Shown one piece after another: positions 35,761 through 44,109 of a stretch of 64,000 nucleotides of DNA. The translations under genes were made by a program, and so were the position numbers. Every line of letters begins with the position of its first letter. Within the stretch, counting starts at the first letter, position 1. The notes under the pieces were generated by a model that saw nothing but the letters and a program-made list of their open reading frames with translations, made no database searches and was not told the DNA's origin. Origin of the DNA: Paenibacillus sp. FSL H3-0469 (GTDB lineage Bacteria; Bacillota; Bacilli; Paenibacillales; Paenibacillaceae); assembly GCF_038051945.1 (NCBI RefSeq), contig NZ_CP150302.1, forward strand, positions 6,448,001 through 6,512,000, given 5' to 3'.

Positions 35761-38394
35761 ATGAAAGCAAGTGAAATCCGTTCCAAATGGCTGCAGTTTT
35801 TTGAGAGCAAGAACCACCGTATTGAGCCGAGCGCTTCGCTCGTGCCCCACAATGACCCTTCGCTGCTGTGGATTAACGCAGGTATGGCGCCGCTGAAGGC
35901 GTACTTCGACGGCCGGGAGATTCCGGAGAATCCCCGCCTGACGAACTCGCAGAAATGTATCCGCACCAACGATATTGAGAATGTGGGCAAGACGCGCCGC
36001 CACCATACGTTCTTTGAGATGCTGGGTAACTTCTCTATCGGCGATTACTTCAAGGAAGAGGCCATCACTTGGGCTTGGGAATTCCTGACCGGCAAGGAGT
36101 GGATCGGCTTCGACGGCGACCGGATTTCTGTGACCGTGTATGCTGAGGACGAAGAAGCGTTCAAGCTGTGGAATGAGAAGGTCGGCCTGCCCGCAGAACG
36201 CATCATTAAGCTGGGCGACGAGAACTTCTGGGATATCGGAGAAGGCCCGTGCGGCCCGTGCTCGGAGATTTTCTATGACCGCGGTGAAGCGTACGGCAGT
36301 GATATGAGTGATCCGGAGATGTATCCGGGCGGTGAGAATGAGCGCTGGCTGGAGGTCTGGAACCTCGTATTCTCGCAATTCAACCATAATAAGGACGGCA
36401 GCTATACGCCGCTTCCCAACAAGAATATTGATACCGGTGCAGGCCTGGAGCGCTTCGCTTCCATTCTCCAGGATGTGGATTCCAACTTCGATACCGATCT
36501 GTTCCAGCCGATTATCCAGAAGACCGCCGGGCTTGCCGGTGTAACCTACAAGGATAATGTTGAACAGGATATCGCGCTAAAAGTCATTGCCGACCATGTG
36601 CGTACCGTTACATTTGCGGTGGGTGACGGCGTGCTTCCTTCCAATGAAGGACGCGGCTATATTATCCGCCGTCTGCTCCGCCGCGCTGTACGCTACGGCA
36701 AGACGCTGGGACTGGACCGTCCGTTCCTGCACGAGTTGACTGAGACCGTTGGAGAGATTATGGGAGTATACTATCCTTCCGTGGTCGAGAACCGTGAATA
36801 TATCGCCAAAATCATCCGTCTGGAAGAGGAACGCTTCCACGAAACGCTGTCCGATGGTCTGGCGATCCTCGGCGAGATCAGTGCCAAAGCCAAAGCGGAC
36901 GGCCTGAGCACCATTGCCGGTGCCGATGCGTTCAAGCTCTATGACACGTATGGCTTCCCGTTTGACCTGACCGAGGACTTTGCGTCCGAGCAGGGGCTTG
37001 CCGTAGACCGCGCCGGCTTCGATGCCGCGATGCAGGAGCAGCGGGACCGGGCGAGAGCAGCCCGTCAGGACAGCGCCAGCATGAAGATTCAGGGCGGTGC
37101 CCTGGCTGAGCTTACGGTTAAAAGTGAATTTGTTGGATATAATGACACGGTAACAGAGTCCAAGGTGCTGGCGATTGTGGTTGACGGCGCGCTTCAGGAT
37201 ACAGTTAGCGAAGGCGCCGAGTGTCAGGTGATCCTGGCGTCAACACCATTCTATGCAGAAAGCGGCGGTCAAGTCAGCGATACCGGCGTTCTGACCGGCG
37301 GATCAGTGACCGCTAAGGTGAACGGCCTCTTCAAAGCACCGCACGGCCAGCATGTTCATCTGGTTACGGTGGAAGCAGGCGATCTGAAGGTCGGCGATAC
37401 CGTCCGTGCCGAAGTGAACCGGGCGGAGCGCGAGGATATCGTGAAGAACCACACGGCCACCCACTTGCTGCACAAGGCGCTGAAGGAAGTGCTGGGCAGC
37501 CACGTGAATCAGGCTGGCTCTTTAGTAGAAGGCTCACGCCTGCGGTTCGACTTCTCGCATTTTGGAGCCATTACTCCAGAGGAGCTCAGCGATATTGAGC
37601 AGCGCGTGAACGCGCAGATCTGGCGCAGCCTTCCAGTAGTCATTGAGAATAAGCCGATAGATGAAGCCAAAGCTATGGGAGCGATGGCCCTCTTCGGAGA
37701 GAAATACGGCAATGTTGTCCGTGTCGTTCAAGTTGGCGACTACAGCCTGGAGCTGTGCGGCGGATGCCATGTGTCTAATACAGCGCAGATCGGAATCTTC
37801 AAGCTGCTCAGCGAGAGCGGCATCGGTTCCGGGGTGCGCCGGATTGAAGCTGTGACTGGCCGTTACGCCTATCAGTTCACGGAGAGTCAGCTGGACCTGC
37901 TGAAGCAATCGGCAGGCCTGCTCAAATCTTCGCTGACCGATGTGCCGAAGCGGATTGAGACCCTGCATGCCCAGGTACGCGAGCTGGGCCGTGAGAATGA
38001 ATCGCTCCAGTCCAAGCTGAGCGCAACCTTCGCAGCAGAGCTGACCAGCAGTGTAATCACAGTAGGCGGAGGAACGCAGCTTCTTGCGGTCTCCGTGCAA
38101 GCTGGCAATATCGATGCTTTGCGCTCGACAGCGGACGAACTGAAGTCCAAGCTCCCGGAGGCCATACTGGTACTTGGTGCTGCAATGGATGACAAGGTGA
38201 ACTTCGTGGTAGCCGTGCCTCAGGAGCTGGTGAAGAAGGGCTTCCATGCCGGCAAGCTGGTGAAGGAGATCGCTGCAGTCTGCGGCGGCGGCGGCGGCGG
38301 ACGTCCCGATATGGCGCAGGCCGGAGGCAAGGACGCTTCCAAGCTGGGCGAAGCCTTGAAGAAGGCCGAGGAACTGGTAGCCGCACAGGCTTAA
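35761..38394 (+). CDS. alaS: Alanyl-tRNA synthetase
   Basis: A class II synthetase of 877 residues that charges tRNA-Ala and clears mischarged tRNA. The aminoacylation domain is about 1-240, with motif GNFSIGDYF near 85-93. The editing domain carries HTATHLLHKALK near 563-574 and the CGGCHVSNT zinc-type motif near 663-671. A C-terminal coiled coil and DHHA1-like domain end in a Gly-rich loop (CGGGGGGRPDMAQ). Of three in-frame ATGs (35737, 35758, 35761) the last gives the usual MKASEIRSKW start with GGGAG nine bases before it. Confidence 0.97.
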   Translation: MKASEIRSKWLQFFESKNHRIEPSASLVPHNDPSLLWINAGMAPLKAYFDGREIPENPRLTNSQKCIRTNDIENVGKTRRHHTFFEMLGNFSIGDYFKEEAITWAWEFLTGKEWIGFDGDRISVTVYAEDEEAFKLWNEKVGLPAERIIKLGDENFWDIGEGPCGPCSEIFYDRGEAYGSDMSDPEMYPGGENERWLEVWNLVFSQFNHNKDGSYTPLPNKNIDTGAGLERFASILQDVDSNFDTDLFQPIIQKTAGLAGVTYKDNVEQDIALKVIADHVRTVTFAVGDGVLPSNEGRGYIIRRLLRRAVRYGKTLGLDRPFLHELTETVGEIMGVYYPSVVENREYIAKIIRLEEERFHETLSDGLAILGEISAKAKADGLSTIAGADAFKLYDTYGFPFDLTEDFASEQGLAVDRAGFDAAMQEQRDRARAARQDSASMKIQGGALAELTVKSEFVGYNDTVTESKVLAIVVDGALQDTVSEGAECQVILASTPFYAESGGQVSDTGVLTGGSVTAKVNGLFKAPHGQHVHLVTVEAGDLKVGDTVRAEVNRAEREDIVKNHTATHLLHKALKEVLGSHVNQAGSLVEGSRLRFDFSHFGAITPEELSDIEQRVNAQIWRSLPVVIENKPIDEAKAMGAMALFGEKYGNVVRVVQVGDYSLELCGGCHVSNTAQIGIFKLLSESGIGSGVRRIEAVTGRYAYQFTESQLDLLKQSAGLLKSSLTDVPKRIETLHAQVRELGRENESLQSKLSATFAAELTSSVITVGGGTQLLAVSVQAGNIDALRSTADELKSKLPEAILVLGAAMDDKVNFVVAVPQELVKKGFHAGKLVKEIAAVCGGGGGGRPDMAQAGGKDASKLGEALKKAEELVAAQA

Positions 38395-38449
38395 GCGGTA
38401 TACAGTAATTCCTGTCTGTAAGAAACTGTGGATTTCTATCAAGGGTTGG

Positions 38450-38491
38450 GAAGCAGCGGTGCTGAGGGCATTTTCTCGGTGCCGCTGCTTT
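38450..38491 (+). terminator. Terminator after alaS
   Basis: AAGCAGCGGTGCTGAG pairs imperfectly with CTCGGTGCCGCTGCTT. The interval 38492-38731 holds only the leader of the next operon. Confidence 0.75.
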
Positions 38492-38731
38492 ATTCACACA
38501 ATGTATATTTTTTGGGGTTATTCATTATTGACCCAGGGCTTGCAATAGCTTAAAACCCAAAAAAACATCTATTTTTGTAGACAAAATGCCAAAAAAAGCG
38601 CTTTAACTATGGCAGGATTTCCTCGTTGGGGCATGAATATGTTATGATGAGGGCAGCAAGTGAGCTGTACAGCAGCAACTTTGCGAAGCCGCCCGAATCA
38701 GGGTGATTTTGCAGAAGGAAGGTGTCACCAC

Positions 38732-39007
38732 ATGGACTCCATGGACAAAACGGTCAAATTCAATGTGAAGGGCGACGAAAAGGAAGCCTCTCCCCAGGAA
38801 ATACTGCTCGCCGTGTACGACGCGCTGGTGGAGAAAGAATATCATCCGATCAATCAGATCGTAGGATATCTTCTTTCAGGAGATCCGGCTTACATTCCAC
38901 GCCACAACAATGCGAGAAGTTTGGTCCGGAGGAAAGAGCGTGATGAGCTGATCGAAGAACTGGTCCGTTTCTATCTGGCCAATCATCGGGTGGACCAGCC
39001 CAAATGA
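38732..39007 (+). CDS. ireB: IreB family regulatory phosphoprotein (UPF0297)
   Basis: A 91-residue protein of the DUF965/IreB family (YrzL in B. subtilis). It contains the hallmark EKEYHPINQIVGYLLSGDPA and YIPRHNNARSLVRR segments. In enterococci IreB is phosphorylated by the IreK kinase and affects cephalosporin resistance; its role here is unknown. AAGGAAGG lies upstream of the ATG. Its stop overlaps the ruvX start by four bases, so this is the first gene of the conserved operon. Confidence 0.93.
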   Translation: MDSMDKTVKFNVKGDEKEASPQEILLAVYDALVEKEYHPINQIVGYLLSGDPAYIPRHNNARSLVRRKERDELIEELVRFYLANHRVDQPK

Positions 39008-39423
39008 TGAAGAAGCTGGGACTGGATTACGGCGACCGCAGAATCGGTGTCGCCACAAGCGATATTTTCGGATGGACAGCACAGTCTCTGGAGACCATTG
39101 AGCGGCGCGGCAACGGCAATGAATTCGACCGCATCCGTGAGCTGGTCAAGGAGCACGAAATCGGCGAGATTGTCGTCGGGCTGCCGAAGAACATGAACGG
39201 CTCCGTTGGACCCCGTGGTGAAATTTGCATCGAATTCGCGGATAAGCTGCGGGAGCAATTCGATTTACCCGTACACCTTTGGGATGAGCGTCTGACGACG
39301 GTATCTGCTGAGCGGGTGCTGATTGACGGGGACGTCAGCCGGAAGAAACGCAAGGGGCTGGTGGACAAAATGGCCGCAGCGCTGATTTTGCAAAATTTTT
39401 TGGATGCTAACAGTAAAAGGTGA
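39004..39423 (+). CDS. ruvX: Holliday junction resolvase RuvX (YqgF)
   Basis: A 139-residue RNase H-fold nuclease: DYGDRRIGVA with Asp8, the VVGLPKNMNGSVGPRG loop, and WDERLTTVSAER near residues 96-107. It is implicated in Holliday junction resolution and rRNA processing. Its ATG overlaps the ireB stop (ATGA), so translation is coupled. The order matches B. subtilis yrzL-yrrK-yrzB. Confidence 0.95.
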   Translation: MMKKLGLDYGDRRIGVATSDIFGWTAQSLETIERRGNGNEFDRIRELVKEHEIGEIVVGLPKNMNGSVGPRGEICIEFADKLREQFDLPVHLWDERLTTVSAERVLIDGDVSRKKRKGLVDKMAAALILQNFLDANSKR

Positions 39424-39436
39424 GGGGTGTGCGGAT

Positions 39437-39745
39437 ATGACAAACGAACAGATCGGCCAAGAAGAGGAACCGGAAATTATCTATATTCCTGATGAGGAAG
39501 GTAATGAAGAGGAATTCGAGGTCATCATGAAGTTTGAAGTGGACGGATCGGATGCCAAGTATATGATGGTGGTTCCGCTCGATTCCGAGGATGAGGAGAC
39601 AGATGAGGTCTACGCGTTCCGTTATGAGGAAGACGGCGACGATCTGCAACTCTTCATGATTGAGAACGACGAGGAGTGGGCCATCGTAGAGGAGACCTTC
39701 AATACTTTGGTTGACGAGCTGGATGGAGGAGCAGAGAATGACTGA
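39437..39745 (+). CDS. yrzB: DUF1292 family protein (YrzB-like)
   Basis: A highly acidic 102-residue protein with the DUF1292 pattern: EIIYIPDEEGNEEEFEVIMKF, then YAFRYEEDGDDLQLFMIEND, then EEWAIVEETFNTLVDE. Its function is unknown. GAGGGGTG precedes the ATG. The gene overlaps the next one by eight bases, and that next gene is a diverged copy of the same family. Confidence 0.92.
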   Translation: MTNEQIGQEEEPEIIYIPDEEGNEEEFEVIMKFEVDGSDAKYMMVVPLDSEDEETDEVYAFRYEEDGDDLQLFMIENDEEWAIVEETFNTLVDELDGGAEND

Positions 39746-40043
39746 GTTTTCCGCTGATCAAGCGGTATGGACTTCTAAGCTCAAGGAAGTATATGGAGAA
39801 ACAGTAGAACTGGAGGATGAGCAGGGCAAGTCTTCCGTTTACGATATTATTGCAGAATTTGCTGTGGGTGACCGTGCTTATGCCGTTCTGGCCGGATCGG
39901 GAAGAGCTGCGGAGCAGGAAATTCTGCGCATCGTAGTTTCTCCGGACGGACTTCCGGAACTGGAGAGCATTATGGACGATGAAGAGTGGGAGGATATTTC
40001 CGAGCTGTACGATGAGCTCACCTTCCCTGCGGATAGCGAGTAG
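39738..40043 (+). CDS. Second DUF1292 family protein
   Basis: A 101-residue acidic paralog of the preceding protein: VELEDEQGKSSVYDIIAEF, YAVLAGSGRAAEQEILRIVV and EEWEDISELYDEL follow the same plan. It starts at an ATG inside the previous gene's end, with GGAGGA eight bases upstream. The function is unknown. B. subtilis has a single yrzB at this place, so this copy looks like a tandem duplication that has diverged widely. Confidence 0.85.
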   Translation: MTEFSADQAVWTSKLKEVYGETVELEDEQGKSSVYDIIAEFAVGDRAYAVLAGSGRAAEQEILRIVVSPDGLPELESIMDDEEWEDISELYDELTFPADSE

Positions 40044-40079
40044 TCGTCGTCTGCAGCAACTTCATGTATGGCAAATACG

Positions 40080-40113
40080 GAAGAGGGCGGAATTTTTCCG
40101 CGCTCTTTTTGCT
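40080..40113 (+). terminator. Terminator after DUF1292 genes
   Basis: AAGAGGGCGGAA pairs imperfectly with TTCCGCGCTCTT, followed by T-rich sequence. Confidence 0.65.
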
Positions 40114-40172
40114 TATGAGGGACGAAATAATCTTTCCGTTTGCCTGAAAAAAGCTTATGCTATAAAAATAGG

Positions 40173-40201
40173 TTGAATTTTGGACAATACAATTTTATAC
40201 T
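40173..40201 (+). promoter_or_regulatory. Promoter of mltG
   Basis: TTGAAT, 17 bases, TATACT, ending 27 bases before the start codon. Confidence 0.7.
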
Positions 40202-40228
40202 TTATAGTCGGAAAGTGAGGCGTAACAT

Positions 40229-41275
40229 TTGAAAGCCGTGATCCGCACTGTGCTTATCTTAATTCTGGTCCTGGCAGCAGCTGCAGGAGGAGGAGCATGG
40301 TACATCTGGAATGGAATGCAGCCGGTCAAGCCCGCAGGGCCGGCCGTAACGGTTACAATAGAGAAGGGTATGGGAAGCTCCCAAATTGCCGACCTGCTTG
40401 AGCAAGAGGGCATTATCAAGCATAGCCTGTTCTTCAAAGGATATCTGAAATGGGTCCAGGAGGGCTCCAGCTTCAAGGCCGGCACGTATCAGGTAAGCCC
40501 CGGCGACTCCTACGATACGCTGATCAGCCGGTTGAATGCCGGAGATGTTGTGAAGGAAGCTACCGTTACTTTTACAATCCCTGAAGGGTATACTGCGGTT
40601 CAGGTGGCAGAGAAGCTGGCCGCTGCATGGAATCAGAAGCCGGAGGTCTTCCTTACGCTGATTGATTCCGGCAAGGGCATGGAAGCCGTAAGCAAGCTGG
40701 AGATTCCGGACAATCCGCTGCTGCGCCACCGGCTGGAGGGGTATCTTTTCCCGGAGACCTATGAACTGGCTAAGGACAGCACCCCGCAGGAAGTCATCGG
40801 GGCGATGCTGGAGCAGCTGGTGAAGAAGCTGGATACGATTCCTGAGTGGAAGGCGAAGCTGGCGAACCGCGGGCTCTCGCTGCATGAGCTGCTGACCGTT
40901 GCTTCACTGGTGGAGCGCGAGGTGGTAGTAGACAAGGAACGTCCGCTGGTGGCCGGTATTATCTATAACAGATTGGATAAGGGACAGAAACTGGAGATCG
41001 ATGCTACCGTCCAGTACCTGTTGGACAAGCAGAAAGAGCGGCTGTATGAGAAGGACCTGAAGGTAGACAGTCCTTATAATACGTATAAGCAGGCAGGTTT
41101 GCCGCCTGGACCGATCAGCAGTCCAGGTCTTGCGTCGATTGAAGCAGCTATGACGCCTGAGGTCTCGGATTATTTCTTCTATGTGACTAAGAAGGACGGC
41201 TCACAGGGACATTTATTTGCCAGAACCTACAAGGAACATTTAGCCAATATTCAAAAAAGCAAACAAAATCCGTAA
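40229..41275 (+). CDS. mltG: Endolytic transglycosylase MltG
   Basis: A membrane-anchored YceG/MltG protein of 348 residues that cuts nascent peptidoglycan strands. One N-terminal helix (about 5-25), a LysM-like region, then the YceG domain. Catalytic Glu229 is in ASLVEREV. The C-terminal YNTYKQAGLPPGPISSPG block lies near 288-305. The TTG start has AGTGAGG eight bases upstream. It is the equivalent of B. subtilis yrrL and sits in the same gene order. Confidence 0.95.
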   Translation: MKAVIRTVLILILVLAAAAGGGAWYIWNGMQPVKPAGPAVTVTIEKGMGSSQIADLLEQEGIIKHSLFFKGYLKWVQEGSSFKAGTYQVSPGDSYDTLISRLNAGDVVKEATVTFTIPEGYTAVQVAEKLAAAWNQKPEVFLTLIDSGKGMEAVSKLEIPDNPLLRHRLEGYLFPETYELAKDSTPQEVIGAMLEQLVKKLDTIPEWKAKLANRGLSLHELLTVASLVEREVVVDKERPLVAGIIYNRLDKGQKLEIDATVQYLLDKQKERLYEKDLKVDSPYNTYKQAGLPPGPISSPGLASIEAAMTPEVSDYFFYVTKKDGSQGHLFARTYKEHLANIQKSKQNP

Positions 41276-41322
41276 GAACCCGCTACAATAGTAAGGATGA
41301 GCAACGCACAGGAGGTAACACG

Positions 41323-42255
41323 ATGAATAACACACCGGAGCTGCTGGCGACAGCGGCTTCTCTGGAAGAAGCGGTAGCGCTGCTGGATGCAGGAGCGAGT
41401 GCCCTGCTGGTCGGCGATGACCGCTTTGGTATGCGTCTTGCCGGACATTTTACACTTGAAGACACGGCCGCTGTGGTTAAGCTGGCACATGCCCGGGGCG
41501 GCAAGGTATATGTAAGCATCAATGGACTGATTCCCAATACTATGCTGGAGGAACTTCCGGCTTATGTGAAGGCCATCGGTGAACTGGGTGTGGATGGGGT
41601 AGAGTTCGGTGATCCCGCCGTACTGGCGGCCGTCAAAGCCGAAGCACCGGGAATGAAGCTGCACTGGAATGCGGAAATGACCTCAACCAATTATGCTACA
41701 GCCAATTACTGGGGCCGCAAGGGAGCCACGCGGGTCGTTCTGGCACGCGAGCTGAATATGGATGAGATGACCGAAATGGTCCCTAACCTTGAGGTGGAAG
41801 CCCAGGTTCAGGTACACGGGATGACGAATATCTATCATTCCAAGCGTAAGCTGGTAGCAAGCTATATGTCCCATCAGGGCCGTCCGAGCGATGGCGGAAG
41901 CCTGGGTAAGGAGCGCGGGCTGTTCCTGATTGAAGCGGAGCGTCCGAATGAGAAGTTCCCGATCTATGAAGACGAGAACGGCACGCATATTATGAGCTCG
42001 GATGATATCTGCATTCTGGAGGATCTCCATTTCTTATTAAAAGCTGGCGTACACAGCCTGAAGATCGAAGGTCTGCTGAAGCCTGCGGCCTACAATGTCG
42101 CTGTCGTTAAGGCTTACCGTCATGCGATGGACGTCTACGCCGCTGATCCCGCCGAATATGCATTCGAGGAGTCTTGGCTGGAGGAGGTCCGGGCTTTGCA
42201 GGACCCGGAGCGTGAACTGTCGTTCGGTTTCTTCTATAAAGAGCAGGTATATTAA
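41323..42255 (+). CDS. Peptidase U32 family protein (YrrN/TrhP1-like)
   Basis: A U32-family protein of 310 residues with no obvious protease features beyond family membership. By order and length it corresponds to B. subtilis YrrN. Together with YrrO that protein is reported to take part in prephenate-dependent 5-hydroxylation of tRNA U34. VEAQVQVHGMTNIYHSKRK lies at the place where its partner has the conserved cysteines, which are missing here. CAGGAGG precedes the ATG. Confidence 0.88.
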   Translation: MNNTPELLATAASLEEAVALLDAGASALLVGDDRFGMRLAGHFTLEDTAAVVKLAHARGGKVYVSINGLIPNTMLEELPAYVKAIGELGVDGVEFGDPAVLAAVKAEAPGMKLHWNAEMTSTNYATANYWGRKGATRVVLARELNMDEMTEMVPNLEVEAQVQVHGMTNIYHSKRKLVASYMSHQGRPSDGGSLGKERGLFLIEAERPNEKFPIYEDENGTHIMSSDDICILEDLHFLLKAGVHSLKIEGLLKPAAYNVAVVKAYRHAMDVYAADPAEYAFEESWLEEVRALQDPERELSFGFFYKEQVY

Positions 42256-42310
42256 TATAAAAGGTTTTGTCTCAGCTCTTGTAAGGTTTATCCCATCATC
42301 ATTGGGTTCA

Positions 42311-42430
42311 GCAGCGGAGGGGAATTTGGAACTGCAGGAGCGAAGCGTCCGCCTTTGTCTCCGGATGTTATCCGCTAAGCGGAGTAATTCTAAACATCTG
42401 GAGACAACAGCGGCCGAAAGTCCAAATTCA
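42311..42430. repeat. Dispersed hairpin repeat element (family B)
   Basis: It runs from GGAATTTGGAACTGCAGGAG through CGAAGCGTCCGCC, an arm pair TCTCCGGATG/CATCTGGAGA around TCCGCTAAGCGGA, to CAGCGGCCGAAAGTCC. It separates the two U32 genes, which are otherwise expected to be adjacent. Confidence 0.8.
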
Positions 42431-42503
42431 CCGCAGCAGCGTGTACCACCCGATGTCAGCTTTAAACTCTTGCAGAAGATGAGACACAGAAAGGAGAACA
42501 GGA

Positions 42504-43826
42504 ATGGGAACCATGACCAAGCCCCAGTTCAAGGGCAAGCGTTACCGTCTGGACAGACCGGAGCTCCTGGCTCCGGCAGGAAACTTAGAGAAATTGAAAT
42601 TCGCCGTGCATTATGGCGCGGATGCAGTCTATATCGGAGGACAGAAATACGGCCTGCGCTCAGGCGCGGATAACTTCACCTTCGAGGAAATGCGCGAGGG
42701 TGTGGAATTTGCCAAGAAATACGGTGCCAAAGTATTCGTAGCCACCAATATCTATGCTCACAATGAAGATATCGCGGGGATTGAAGAATACCTGCGTAAT
42801 TTATATGAGGCCGGGATTGCAGCGATTATCGTAGCCGATCCGGTGATTGTCGATACTGCCCTGCGCCTGGTACCAGGTCTAGAGGTGCACTTAAGCACCC
42901 AGCAGTCCACGCTCAACTGGCAGGCAGTTTCTTATTGGAAGGAGGAAGGTCTGCCGCGCGTAGTATTGGGCCGGGAGACAAGCCTGGAGGAGATCGCCGA
43001 GATCAAGCAGCATGTGGATATTGAGATCGAGAGCTTCATCCATGGCGCGATGTGCTCCTCGTACTCCGGACGTTGTGTGTTATCTAACCACTTCACCGAC
43101 CGCGACTCCAACCGCGGAGGCTGCTGCCAATCCTGCCGCTGGAAGTATGATCTGTTCGAAGATGCCCGTCCCGAAGGGAATTGGGTATCTGAAGAGGAAC
43201 AAGCTGAGGCACCTCAAGCGTTACAGCCCGGAATCACCCAGCTGCCGCTGCATCAGCCCGAGGATAACCCGTTCACTATGGGATCGAAGGACCTGTGTAT
43301 GCTGGAGAGCATTCCCGACCTGATCGAAGCCGGAATTGACAGCTTCAAGATTGAGGGCCGGATGAAATCGATTCACTATGTGGCAACCGTAGTGAATGCC
43401 TACCGCAAAGCCATAGATGCTTACATGGCCGACCCGGAAGGGTATGTGCTGAAGCCCGAATGGCTGGAGGAGCTGCAGAAGGCGGCTAACCGTCCGCTGA
43501 ATACCGGCTTCTTCTACGACACACCGGACCATGAGGACCACATCTATGAACCCGAAGAGAAGGCGGCTCCGTATGATTTCGCGGGACTGGTGCTGGAGTA
43601 TGATGCAGAGAGCGGGATGGCGCTCGTTCAGCAGCGCAATAACTTCAAGCCGGGACAGGAAGTTGAGTTCTTCGGCCCGGATGACACCTTCTTCAAGCAG
43701 ACCGTTGGCGAGCTGTGGGATGAGGCCGGCAATCCGCTGGATGTGGCCCGTCACCCGCTTCAGCGTGTGCGGATGAAGGTGGATCAGCCTGTTGCTTATT
43801 TCGATATGATGCGCAAGCGAAAATAA
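42504..43826 (+). CDS. Peptidase U32 family protein (YrrO/TrhP2-like)
   Basis: A 440-residue U32 protein with the family signature ESFIHGAMCSSYSGRCVLSN near 175-194 and further Cys residues in RGGCCQSCRW near 205-214, a likely metal or Fe-S cluster site. A C-terminal beta-barrel-like domain begins near 340. It corresponds to B. subtilis YrrO. With YrrN it should hydroxylate tRNA uridine 34. AAAGGAGAACAGGA precedes the ATG. A terminator at 43841-43879 ends the operon. Confidence 0.92.
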   Translation: MGTMTKPQFKGKRYRLDRPELLAPAGNLEKLKFAVHYGADAVYIGGQKYGLRSGADNFTFEEMREGVEFAKKYGAKVFVATNIYAHNEDIAGIEEYLRNLYEAGIAAIIVADPVIVDTALRLVPGLEVHLSTQQSTLNWQAVSYWKEEGLPRVVLGRETSLEEIAEIKQHVDIEIESFIHGAMCSSYSGRCVLSNHFTDRDSNRGGCCQSCRWKYDLFEDARPEGNWVSEEEQAEAPQALQPGITQLPLHQPEDNPFTMGSKDLCMLESIPDLIEAGIDSFKIEGRMKSIHYVATVVNAYRKAIDAYMADPEGYVLKPEWLEELQKAANRPLNTGFFYDTPDHEDHIYEPEEKAAPYDFAGLVLEYDAESGMALVQQRNNFKPGQEVEFFGPDDTFFKQTVGELWDEAGNPLDVARHPLQRVRMKVDQPVAYFDMMRKRK

Positions 43827-43840
43827 TAGCTTTACACACT

Positions 43841-43879
43841 AAGGGATGCCCGTTTACACATGGGCATTCCTTTTTTTTT
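43841..43879 (+). terminator. Terminator after U32 genes
   Basis: AAGGGATGCCCG pairs with TGGGCATTCCTT and is followed by a T-run of eight or more bases. Confidence 0.9.
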
Positions 43880-44029
43880 GCGTGCTAAAAAAGAGGTGTT
43901 TTGGGGCCCCCGCAAAGTATCTGAGTAAGCACCTACGCTAATGCTCCACTTTGTGGGGTTATTTTGTATCAAATTGCCTATGCAATTCGACAAAAATATA
44001 TGAGTATTGAAGCAATTTGCAAATAATGC

Positions 44030-44057
44030 TAAGAAAAATGAGACTTTGTGCCGATAT
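44030..44057 (+). promoter_or_regulatory. Sigma-D-type motility promoter candidate
   Basis: GCCGATAT at 44050-44057 is an exact match to the sigma-D -10 element. TAAG, 16 bases upstream, is one mismatch from the TAAA -35. Chemoreceptor genes are classic sigma-D targets. Confidence 0.65.
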
Positions 44058-44109
44058 ATAGGGCAGGTAACGCTTACATATATCTTCCAATCTAGGAGAT
44101 AGGCAGGTG

